Below, in pieces: positions 8,131 through 14,057 of a DNA stretch of 15,970 nucleotides. This stretch comes from Mesenet sp031546805. GTDB lineage: Bacteria; Pseudomonadota; Alphaproteobacteria; Rickettsiales; Anaplasmataceae. How positions within the stretch are numbered: position 1 is the first letter of the stretch; each line of letters opens with the position of its first letter. A model generated the notes under the pieces. It was not told where the DNA came from. It did no database searches and saw nothing but the letters and a program-made list of their open reading frames with translations. Location: the NCBI GenBank assembly GCA_031546805.1, contig JAVBJW010000066.1, forward strand, positions 1 through 15,970. The letters are read 5' to 3'. The position numbers were made by a program, and so were the translations under genes.

Positions 8131-8479
8131 TCAAATACCCACTAAAGATTGTTAAATACACTTTTGAGAATCCTATTTTAAAGAGATAAAATAAGCTTTC
8201 AAGTTAAAAAACTAGATATACTTACACACTATCTTCAAAGTCAATAAGGCATTTGAATTGATAAAAATTCTGATAAAACTTTGCAGGTAGAATATGGACT
8301 AAAAATGTGTCTCCAACAACAGTTATTTTAAATAATTTTACAAAAGACGAAAAATTTGATTAAGCTGTAAGTCAATATTTCTACCCCAACTGATTTAATC
8401 AGATTGAACATTTTTGGTAAAGTCTAGAATTAGAAAACTCATACACAAGCCCCCCCTACAAAGGATAGAAAACAGAAGA
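8131..8479. other. Non-coding stretch upstream of miaB
   Basis: About 350 AT-rich bases with stop codons in all frames. I see no tRNA, no hairpin-plus-T-run and no convincing coding remnant. It must contain the promoter of the miaB block, but I cannot pick a hexamer pair with confidence. The run of seven C near 8450 stands out in this AT-rich sequence and sits at the edge of the IS remnant. Confidence 0.4.
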
Positions 8480-8705
8480 ATTTGAAAAGATAGTATAAAA
8501 CATGCCGATTCTGGATATCAAGGGTGGCAGAAATTACAGTTGTGATTCCGTATAAAAAATACCGTAAAAACCTCTTACGATAGAGCAAAAAGAGCATAAT
8601 TGGAACTTTAGAATGATGGTCGAACATAAAATCATGGAGATTAAGATCTTCAAAATTATGTCACATGTTTACCGTAATTTTCAGAAAGACGTGTTTATTA
8701 GTTGA
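8480..8705 (+). pseudogene. C-terminal remnant of a second IS5-family (DDE_Tnp_4-like) transposase
   Basis: Plus-strand blocks in three frames match the C-terminal part of an IS5-family transposase. They are HADSGYQGWQKL (8501-8536), then VVIPYKKYRKN (from 8539) in another frame, then EQKEHNWNFRMMVEHK, IMEIKIFKIM and SHVYRNFQKD (from 8583) in a third, to a stop at 8703-8705. The family pattern is a DSGYQG block containing the second Asp, a basic patch, then a VEH helix with the catalytic Glu and KIFK. Both the Asp and the Glu-bearing VEHK survive, but the gene is broken by at least two frameshifts and lacks its N-terminal part. It is a different subgroup from the remnant at the left edge. It sits between miaB and tRNA-Arg. 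Confidence 0.75.
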
Positions 8706-8740
8706 GGCAAAAAATTTAAGCCTTTATGTTAGCACTAAAA

Positions 8741-8817
8741 TGGTGTGTTCGGAGGGATTTGAACCCACGGCCCACAGCTTAGAAGGCTGTTGCTCTATCC
8801 AACTGAGCTACGAACAC
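8741..8817 (-). tRNA. tRNA-Arg(UCU), CCA encoded
   Basis: On the minus strand the gene starts GTGTTCG and ends CGAACAC, a perfect 7-bp acceptor stem, followed by A and encoded CCA (8741-8743). The D arm is GCTC-AGTTGGATA-GAGC, the anticodon stem ACAGC/GCTGT, and the anticodon loop CTTCTAA gives UCU, which reads AGA and AGG. The T arm GTGGG-TTCAAAT-CCCTC has a T-T opposition at its second pair. It lies 68 bp downstream of the Nfu gene on the same strand and may share its transcript. Confidence 0.95.
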
Positions 8818-8885
8818 ATAAAAATAATGTTATTCTTTTACCATAAAAAGTAAATACTTTATAGCTCCGCATTTTTTCATCGTTT

Positions 8886-9446
8886 CTAGATATTTTCTAC
8901 ATCTGCAACTTCTGGTATATGGTAACTCAGCATATTTTGTACTCCCTGTTTTAAAGTTAGCGATGCACTTGGACATCCAGAACAAGAACCGTGAAGTTTA
9001 ACAAAAACTATACCATTTTTAAAACCTTTAAATTTAATATCACCACCATCTTGAGCAACTGCAGGTCTAATATAATTTTCAATTAATTCTTTTATTCTAT
9101 TAACTATCTCTGTATCATGCTCGTCATAAAATTCATCAGTTTGAGATTCTTGATGATCATCATCTAATGCAGTACCACCAGTTGTAAAGTGATCCATAAT
9201 AGTAGTGAGTACTTCCACTTTTAGTAAATCCCAACTAACCTCACCTGATTTTGTGACTGTAACAAAATCATAGCCAAAAAAAACACCTTCAACATATTCT
9301 ACCTGCAAAAGATTTTTTGCTAATTTTGAATTATTTGTCTGGTTATCCTGAGAAAATTCAGCTGTTTCACCTTCTTTCAAAATAGCAAATCCTGGAAGAA
9401 ATTTTAGCGTATTTGGATTAGGAGTATCCTCAATTTGAATAAACAT
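8886..9446 (-). CDS. Nfu-type iron-sulfur cluster carrier (Nfu_N plus NifU C-terminal domain)
   Basis: A 186-aa protein with the mitochondrial/alphaproteobacterial Nfu layout. An Nfu_N domain at 1-85 begins MFIQIEDTPNPNTLKFLPG; an acidic linker covers 95-112; the NifU C-terminal domain (113-180) contains RPAVAQDGGDIKF and the cluster-binding LHGSCSGCPSA with Cys155 and Cys158. Such proteins carry a [4Fe-4S] cluster at a dimer interface and pass it to apo-enzymes. In E. coli, NfuA is linked to maturation of lipoyl synthase and MiaB. I chose the ATG at 9446 because it matches the family start; a TTG at 9464 would add six residues. The gene is divergent from the J-domain gene (82 bp between starts) and is followed by tRNA-Arg(UCU). 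Confidence 0.93.
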   Translation of the reverse strand: MFIQIEDTPNPNTLKFLPGFAILKEGETAEFSQDNQTNNSKLAKNLLQVEYVEGVFFGYDFVTVTKSGEVSWDLLKVEVLTTIMDHFTTGGTALDDDHQESQTDEFYDEHDTEIVNRIKELIENYIRPAVAQDGGDIKFKGFKNGIVFVKLHGSCSGCPSASLTLKQGVQNMLSYHIPEVADVENI

Positions 9447-9528
9447 ATTATTAACTCGTTGCAATAATAATATTAATTATGTTAATATTGTATTTTAAAA
9501 CATATAGCAATTATCGCAAGTATAAATT

Positions 9529-9885
9529 ATGTCATATATACTCTTGATTTTACTGCTGCTAATACTTGCAGTTTTTGTCTTACCTATAATTATTCTAGTA
9601 TTTTTCTTCTTCATTAAAAGAAACAGTATAATGAATGTAAGTGAGGTTATGAATTCTATTTTATATAAATTTGTAAATGAAAATACCACTACTAATAACG
9701 AAAACGATATGTCCCAAAGTGAAGCATTAAAGATACTGGGCTTAACTGAAGATGCAAAAAGTAATGATATAAATCAAGCTTATCGTAATTTAATGAAGTC
9801 AATACATCCTGATAATGGAGGTTCTGCTTACTTAGCACAAAAGCTAAATGAAGCACGAGATTTGTTACTTAATAAAAATAAGTAA
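9529..9885 (+). CDS. Membrane-anchored J-domain protein (Tim14/DjlA-like layout)
   Basis: A 118-aa protein. Residues 3-29 form one very hydrophobic transmembrane helix (Leu/Ile/Val/Phe) followed by KRNS. A polar Asn/Thr-rich linker runs to about 60. A short C-terminal J domain (61-116) has the order MSQSEALKILGL, INQAYRNLMKSIHPDNGG and LAQKLNEARDLLL. His93-Pro94-Asp95 is the HPD motif that stimulates DnaK ATPase. An N-terminal membrane helix with a C-terminal J domain is the layout of mitochondrial Tim14/Pam18 and similar alphaproteobacterial proteins; by analogy the J domain would be cytosolic and recruit DnaK to the inner membrane. The client is unknown. It is a single gene facing away from nfu and convergent with the VirB2-like gene. 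Confidence 0.85.
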   Translation: MSYILLILLLLILAVFVLPIIILVFFFFIKRNSIMNVSEVMNSILYKFVNENTTTNNENDMSQSEALKILGLTEDAKSNDINQAYRNLMKSIHPDNGGSAYLAQKLNEARDLLLNKNK

Positions 9886-9888
9886 CAA
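9862..9888 (+). terminator. Stem-loop over the J-domain gene stop codon
   Basis: A perfect 9-bp stem, TTGTTACTT (9862-9870) with AAGTAACAA (9880-9888), encloses a 9-nt A-rich loop. The stop codon (9883-9885) lies in the right arm. The sequence that follows is T-rich (CTTTTCTATCATTTT), and a further run of seven T occurs at 9911-9917. It may be an intrinsic terminator between two convergent genes, but the T tract is not immediately adjacent. Confidence 0.4.
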
Positions 9889-9925
9889 CTTTTCTATCAT
9901 TTTAAGCTTATTTTTTTATCACAGT

Positions 9926-10339
9926 TTAGCACGAATAGTTTGTATCAACTCCTAAATTCTCAGTGAATTTTGATATAACGGCTCCAGCACCAAAGAAGAT
10001 TGCAGTAAAGACAACAAGCATAACAATAGCAGGCCAAGCCAGTCTACCAAATATAGCAAGAACACTTGACCCTATTATTACTCCAGTCATAATAGGTAAG
10101 CCTAAATTCTTAACAAAATCAATTACGTTGCACATTACCATTCTAACAGGATCATTTCGAGCACTTTGAATGTTTTGTCGCTGCTGCTCAAGTCCTCTTG
10201 CCGCATCTCCTATCGTGCCTAAAAGTGGGTTAACTGCAAAAGTTATAACATTTGGTAGTATTAACAAAAAAAGGAAGGAAAATAAAAATATCCTGAATCC
10301 CTTTAAAATAATTAATAAATTATATATTTTCTGTTTCAT
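9926..10339 (-). CDS. VirB2/TrbC-like type IV secretion pilin
   Basis: A 137-aa small membrane protein. Residues 1-35 form a long signal sequence (basic MKQKIYNLLIILKGFR, then a hydrophobic core) with likely cleavage after ITFA. The mature part has the TrbC/VirB2 plan: a short amphipathic region, then MCNVIDFVKNLGLPIM leading into a first hydrophobic helix (78-97), a turn FGRLAW, and a second helix (102-121) ending FFGAGAVISKF. VirB2 is the pilus subunit of the type IV secretion machine. Anaplasmataceae carry several virB2 copies scattered away from the main vir loci, which fits the lack of any other vir gene here. A good AGGA ribosome binding site precedes the ATG (TAGGATAGTT). The secreted EndoU-like gene lies upstream on the same strand. 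Confidence 0.8.
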   Translation of the reverse strand: MKQKIYNLLIILKGFRIFLFSFLFLLILPNVITFAVNPLLGTIGDAARGLEQQRQNIQSARNDPVRMVMCNVIDFVKNLGLPIMTGVIIGSSVLAIFGRLAWPAIVMLVVFTAIFFGAGAVISKFTENLGVDTNYSC

Positions 10340-10461
10340 AACTATCCTACAATTTATTAAAATTTGTAAGTTATTACATATTAAAGGTTAATTTAATCTT
10401 GCTAATATAATTTCATTATATATTTAAACAACGTCATTGACAAAATATTAAACTTAATTAC

Positions 10462-10492
10462 AGGAGAAACATAAGGTTTATATATTTCTCCT
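10462..10492 (-). terminator. 8-bp hairpin between the EndoU-like and VirB2-like genes
   Basis: An inverted repeat, AGGAGAAA (10462-10469) and TTTCTCCT (10485-10492), is separated by 15 nt. It lies about 40 nt past the stop of the EndoU-like gene and about 120 nt before the VirB2-like start. No T run follows on the minus strand, so a Rho-independent terminator is only one reading. Processing or attenuation between the two genes is another. Confidence 0.35.
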
Positions 10493-10534
10493 TAAGATAT
10501 TTTGTTATTAAGAAAAAGCTCTATCGCCGTTTAT

Positions 10535-11464
10535 TTAGTTTAATTTTTCTAACTTTTCGTAAAAATCATCACCAGGTAATTCATATTCTTTTACAGCCCC
10601 ATCAGATTCAACTTCTGGCAATGAATAATAAACATCTGGACTATCTGGAGCATCTGTGACATCTGGAGTAAGTGGTAAATTTATCAACTTAGGAAAGAAT
10701 GTTAAGATAGCATTGTTCCTCTTTACAAATCTTCCTATATAACCATTTAAAGCATAATCAACTTCTTTATTCTCTTCTTGCGTCATCTTAAATGCTAGAG
10801 TGGCATAGATTAATATATCATCAGCATGTAACTCTTTGTCAAAAGTTTCATATGGTTTTACCCTTATTTTTCCTTTTGGATCAAGATATTTAATGTCTAA
10901 TTTATACATAGAACTATCTGTAGGTAATGTTTCATAACCTACAAGTCCAGCCCATTTATTTTGTTGAGCTTGTTGAACCCTTGGAGCATAGTGCATTCCA
11001 GCAAGTGTTCTACTCCTAGGCTCACCACAAAAAATATGTGCAAATCCTTTTTCATTAAACCAAATATTAGCTAGCTCTGTTATAAAAGTATCGATATCTG
11101 CATCTAAAGTAATTACTGTGTGCTCAAGTGCATCATAAATAGCATTAGCCACATCTCGAAACTCTGGCTCCGTAAGCATTGCTATAAATTCATCTTTTGT
11201 TGGCTTGTTACCCCAATCGCCACAAAGACTCAGCACTCGTTCATCAAATTTAGTTAATATTGGTGGAGAAGGGAGAGATTGTGAATCAATACTATTCATC
11301 CTAAAAAATGCATTAAATATCGTCTTGGGATTCGTATTTAATTGACCTTTCTGATCTAAGTTACCAGCAAAACAAATAGTTGATACTGAGAATATACCGA
11401 TAAATAGAATTATAAACCTTATCTTATTTAGCATTGCATTTACCATTTTACGATTATGTATCAT
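10535..11464 (-). CDS. Secreted protein with EndoU-like nuclease residues
   Basis: A 309-aa protein with an N-terminal signal peptide: a hydrophobic run at 16-33 ending STICFA, with cleavage likely before GNLDQK. In-frame ATGs at residues 1, 7 and 11 are all possible starts; the one at 11 (base 11434) gives the most compact signal peptide, and no ribosome binding site decides. Residues about 70-255 look like an EndoU domain: helical N-terminal part, then NEKGFAHIFCGE with His143, AGMHYAPRVQQ with His158, and KIRVKPYE with Lys204. XendoU uses two His about 16 apart and a Lys about 46 further on; here the spacings are 15 and 46. EndoU enzymes are RNases (some bind or cut other nucleic acids). 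The C-terminal tail (256-309) is Pro- and Asp-rich and acidic. A host-directed or toxin-like use is inference. Confidence 0.6.
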   Translation of the reverse strand: MIHNRKMVNAMLNKIRFIILFIGIFSVSTICFAGNLDQKGQLNTNPKTIFNAFFRMNSIDSQSLPSPPILTKFDERVLSLCGDWGNKPTKDEFIAMLTEPEFRDVANAIYDALEHTVITLDADIDTFITELANIWFNEKGFAHIFCGEPRSRTLAGMHYAPRVQQAQQNKWAGLVGYETLPTDSSMYKLDIKYLDPKGKIRVKPYETFDKELHADDILIYATLAFKMTQEENKEVDYALNGYIGRFVKRNNAILTFFPKLINLPLTPDVTDAPDSPDVYYSLPEVESDGAVKEYELPGDDFYEKLEKLN

Positions 11465-11546
11465 ATATATAATAAATAGATGTATTTGTATATTTTTTAT
11501 TTCTTAATTACTTGAAATTAGTTTTCATAATTATTAAATAATATGT

Positions 11547-11575
11547 TTGAAAACGACACTGCATAAATATATTAT
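11547..11575 (+). promoter_or_regulatory. Candidate promoter of dut
   Basis: TTGAAA (11547-11552) and TATTAT (11570-11575) are 17 bp apart, and the -10 box lies 24 bp before the GTG start. A second TATAAT overlaps at 11575-11580. A Shine-Dalgarno AAGGAG at 11588-11593 follows. Spacing and position are good, but AT-rich context weakens the claim. Confidence 0.4.
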
Positions 11576-11599
11576 ATAATTTTACACAAGGAGTAGCTC

Positions 11600-12049
11600 G
11601 TGGATTTATTGATTGAAATAAAGAAATTTCTCCATTATGGAGACCTACCACTTCCATCTTATGCAACTTTGCAAAGTGCTGGCATGGACCTTTATGCTGC
11701 TATTGATAACCCTGTTGACATAAATCCAGGAAGTAGGGAGCTTATTGCAACAGGTATTGCAATTTCAATACCAGATTACTATGAAGGACAAGTAAGGCCC
11801 AGATCAGGATTAGCAGTAAAATTCGGTATAACAGTACTTAATTCTCCAGGTACTATAGACTCTGATTATCGAGGAGAGATAAAAGTATCTTTAATTAACT
11901 TAGGCAACAAACTATATACTATAAATAGAGGAGATAGAATAGCACAAATTATAATCAGTCCAGTTATGAGAGCCACTTGGCAGTGTGTTGATGAATTTAG
12001 CGAGGAAAGCAAACGTGGTAGTTGGGGATTTGGCTCAACTGGCACTTAG
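11600..12049 (+). CDS. dut: dUTP diphosphatase (dUTPase)
   Basis: The enzyme hydrolyses dUTP to dUMP and pyrophosphate, keeping uracil out of DNA and feeding thymidylate synthesis. It is 149 aa, normal for the homotrimeric family. All five motifs are visible: SAGMDLYAA (motif 1), RPRSGLAVKFGI (motif 2), NSPGTIDSDYRGEIKVSLIN (motif 3, with the catalytic Asp), GDRIAQIIISP (motif 4) and RGSWGFGSTG (motif 5, the lid over uracil). The start is GTG at 11600, supported by AAGGAG seven bases upstream. Its last codons overlap the 3' end of the convergent dioxygenase-like gene by 4 bp. Confidence 0.97.
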   Translation: MDLLIEIKKFLHYGDLPLPSYATLQSAGMDLYAAIDNPVDINPGSRELIATGIAISIPDYYEGQVRPRSGLAVKFGITVLNSPGTIDSDYRGEIKVSLINLGNKLYTINRGDRIAQIIISPVMRATWQCVDEFSEESKRGSWGFGSTGT

Positions 12050-12684
12050 TATGTTGTATATTTATTATATCCTCCAAGCGTGATATTAAATTGATACGTT
12101 TTAATATCTCCTTTACCTAGAGTGAAAGGTGCTACGAGCAATGATGCAAGGCTGTTTTCTGCAAAGTCCTTTAACGTTGGATCGGAAAAATTATCATCAT
12201 AATCAGAGAAAAACATCTCTGTATTTAAACTTTTAAAGTCAGGATGTTGTATTAAAAAATTAACATGAGGAGCTCCATTTTGATCAGTACCTGGCATTAC
12301 AGTAATAAAATTATAATAACCTAAATTATTAGTGATGAATTTTCCTGAACCTAAAAAATTCTGATCATCTTTATCTGACCCAACTTTACTGTTTTGATAA
12401 AATCCATTTGCATTTGCGTGCCATATAAATACTACTGCGTTTTGTATTGGTACGCAGTTCATATCTGTTACTTTTCCTTTTATATATATTAATCTTCCTT
12501 TTGCTATGTTTGCAGATCCTGCTCTGCGTCTTAAATTGTTTGATGAATTAAATTCTTGTGGTTTATTTTCTAAATCATAAATCTCAGGAGTTTCAGTACA
12601 TTTAGTTGTTACAAGATCTGTTGCAAATAAAGTTTTATTATACAATAACAAACAAATAAATAATATCTTATAAAAACATTTCAT
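12046..12684 (-). CDS. Secreted intradiol-dioxygenase-like protein with an altered iron site
   Basis: A 212-aa protein with a signal peptide (residues 1-21, cleavage probably after TLFA). Residues 60-205 have the intradiol ring-cleavage dioxygenase fold: IKGKVTDMNCVPIQNAVVFI, WHANANGFYQN (Tyr96, matching the first Tyr ligand), GKFITNNLGYYNFITVMPG (Tyr123/124, second Tyr ligand) and GAPHVNFLI. The family ligands in this last block are His-x-His (PAHIHF in protocatechuate dioxygenase). Here His140 is kept but the second position is Asn142. The fold name follows from the pattern; activity on catechols is doubtful, because a non-haem Fe(III) ligand is missing and no aromatic-degradation genes are nearby. 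A single secreted copy in an intracellular bacterium points to another substrate or a structural role, which is inference. Confidence 0.8.
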   Translation of the reverse strand: MKCFYKILFICLLLYNKTLFATDLVTTKCTETPEIYDLENKPQEFNSSNNLRRRAGSANIAKGRLIYIKGKVTDMNCVPIQNAVVFIWHANANGFYQNSKVGSDKDDQNFLGSGKFITNNLGYYNFITVMPGTDQNGAPHVNFLIQHPDFKSLNTEMFFSDYDDNFSDPTLKDFAENSLASLLVAPFTLGKGDIKTYQFNITLGGYNKYTTY

Positions 12685-12795
12685 ATTACCCTCTTGTGAC
12701 TCTTAAGCTTCTTGAAATTTATACCTAGATTTATACTTTTGTAAATCTTATAAAAGATTAACTCTGCTCAATTGAGGAAAATAAAAATCATTTAA

Positions 12796-12823
12796 TTGAC
12801 ATTATTGATTATTTTCTTAATCT
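12796..12823 (+). promoter_or_regulatory. Candidate promoter of the acidic membrane protein gene
   Basis: A consensus -35 TTGACA (12796-12801) is followed 16 bp later by TAATCT (12818-12823). The start codon at 12861 is preceded by a strong Shine-Dalgarno, GGGAGGAAG. The -35 match is exact, the -10 mediocre. Confidence 0.35.
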
Positions 12824-12860
12824 AGTATTACTGCAGCTACTAAAAAGGGAGGAAGTAGAG

Positions 12861-14048
12861 ATGGTAAAATCTAAACAAAATGAATTTCTGTACACTGCCT
12901 TAATGGGTGTTTTTCTGCCTACTTCTTATACTAGTATTTATGGTTTAAAAACAAGAAATATTATTCATCCAAGCGCAATTAACAGTTTAATTTTATCTTC
13001 CTATGTCGGCTTTATTACCTGTACAGCAGTTATTCTTATATTATCTATTTATAAAGCTACCAATCGTAAAAATTATAACATTACTTCAAAAAAAGCTGCT
13101 TATCCTGATGCGGTTATTCAAGAACAAAAAAATGATTATTTTGGCAAAGTTAGCATTCCTCCAGAGTCGTATCCCATGGATGATAATTGTGGATTACAGT
13201 ATTTTAACTTTGACGATAAATCAAGTGGTACTATGAAAGAAACTGATAAACCATTTAATAGTTTCCGTTTTTCAGCTTCTTATCCTGGGTTAAAAGCTTT
13301 ATTTACACGTCGTACTTTTCCTGCTTCTTATGATTTAAACTATAAACCACTATACATTCTTAGCTCTTTTGGTGGTGTTACGAAATGCACAAACGGTCAT
13401 CACTATAATCCTCATGAATACTTCGGTGAAGCTTCTGCACCTCCTCCTTCTCCTACTGATTTTGATGACCATAAACACGTTAAAACTAATATACATTCTT
13501 CTCCTGTTAAGAATGATGTTCATAATATACTTAAAAAGAGAGATGAGATTGAATGTAGCGATTCAGAAGATGATGAATCAGAAATGGATTCCTCGGATAT
13601 AGATTCAGATTTAAATATGGATTTAGGCTACTCTTTGAATACATATGCCAAACCTTCTGTTTATCATGTTCCTAGAGTTCATTTTAACAAATACAATGTA
13701 AATGCCAAGTTATGGGATTACGATTGTAGTTTTAAAATACCAAGTCAAATTAAAACAAATGAAACTTCAAATATAGAGCCAATAAAGTTTATTGATTATA
13801 ATATAATAGATACTGCTAACTCTCCAGCTCCTTTGCCATTACAAGATACAGACAACACCGCTGAAAATATTAGTAAGGAATCTCACAATAATCGCTGTTC
13901 AGATATTGGTATTAGTAATTGTAATGATGACAACTCAGAGAATGATGATATTGAACAACTATCAAACAAATCTACATTATCAAGTCCATCATCTTTTAAG
14001 AATAATATGGTAAACTCCTATCATCGCGCTCCTCTCAATGGCAAGTAA
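12861..14048 (+). CDS. Membrane-anchored protein with long acidic low-complexity region, unknown
   Basis: A 395-aa protein I do not recognise. Two hydrophobic segments lie near the N-terminus: a weak one at about 10-28 and a clear transmembrane helix at 42-64 (LILSSYVGFITCTAVILIL), followed by KATNRKN. The rest is probably soluble and largely disordered. It has Tyr/Phe/Pro-rich repeats of SFRFSASYPG and TFPASYDLNY type (134-160), a proline patch ASAPPPSPTD (191-200), a strongly acidic Ser/Asp/Glu stretch (229-256), and an Asn/Ser-rich tail. Ribosome binding site GGAGG is strong and codon use matches the neighbours. Lineage-specific proteins of this make-up in Anaplasmataceae are often surface or secreted effectors; nothing in the sequence proves that here. 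It is convergent with the flavoprotein gene, 9 bp apart. Confidence 0.75.
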   Translation: MVKSKQNEFLYTALMGVFLPTSYTSIYGLKTRNIIHPSAINSLILSSYVGFITCTAVILILSIYKATNRKNYNITSKKAAYPDAVIQEQKNDYFGKVSIPPESYPMDDNCGLQYFNFDDKSSGTMKETDKPFNSFRFSASYPGLKALFTRRTFPASYDLNYKPLYILSSFGGVTKCTNGHHYNPHEYFGEASAPPPSPTDFDDHKHVKTNIHSSPVKNDVHNILKKRDEIECSDSEDDESEMDSSDIDSDLNMDLGYSLNTYAKPSVYHVPRVHFNKYNVNAKLWDYDCSFKIPSQIKTNETSNIEPIKFIDYNIIDTANSPAPLPLQDTDNTAENISKESHNNRCSDIGISNCNDDNSENDDIEQLSNKSTLSSPSSFKNNMVNSYHRAPLNGK

Positions 14049-14057
14049 CTATCGTAG

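Noticed and set aside
8439..8627. 62-aa minus-strand reading frame
   Set aside because: It is antisense to the plus-strand IS5-family transposase remnant, whose conserved blocks explain the sequence.
8665..8853. 62-aa plus-strand reading frame
   Set aside because: It runs through the antisense of tRNA-Arg(UCU) and the end of the IS remnant; not a gene.
9447..9464. TTG start six codons upstream for the Nfu protein
   Set aside because: Family members begin at MFIQ; the extra residues are not typical and the ATG at 9446 is the simpler start.
12046..12684. Protocatechuate 3,4-dioxygenase of a catabolic pathway
   Set aside because: One iron-ligand His is Asn, a signal peptide is present, and no other aromatic-degradation gene is nearby; only the fold is claimed.
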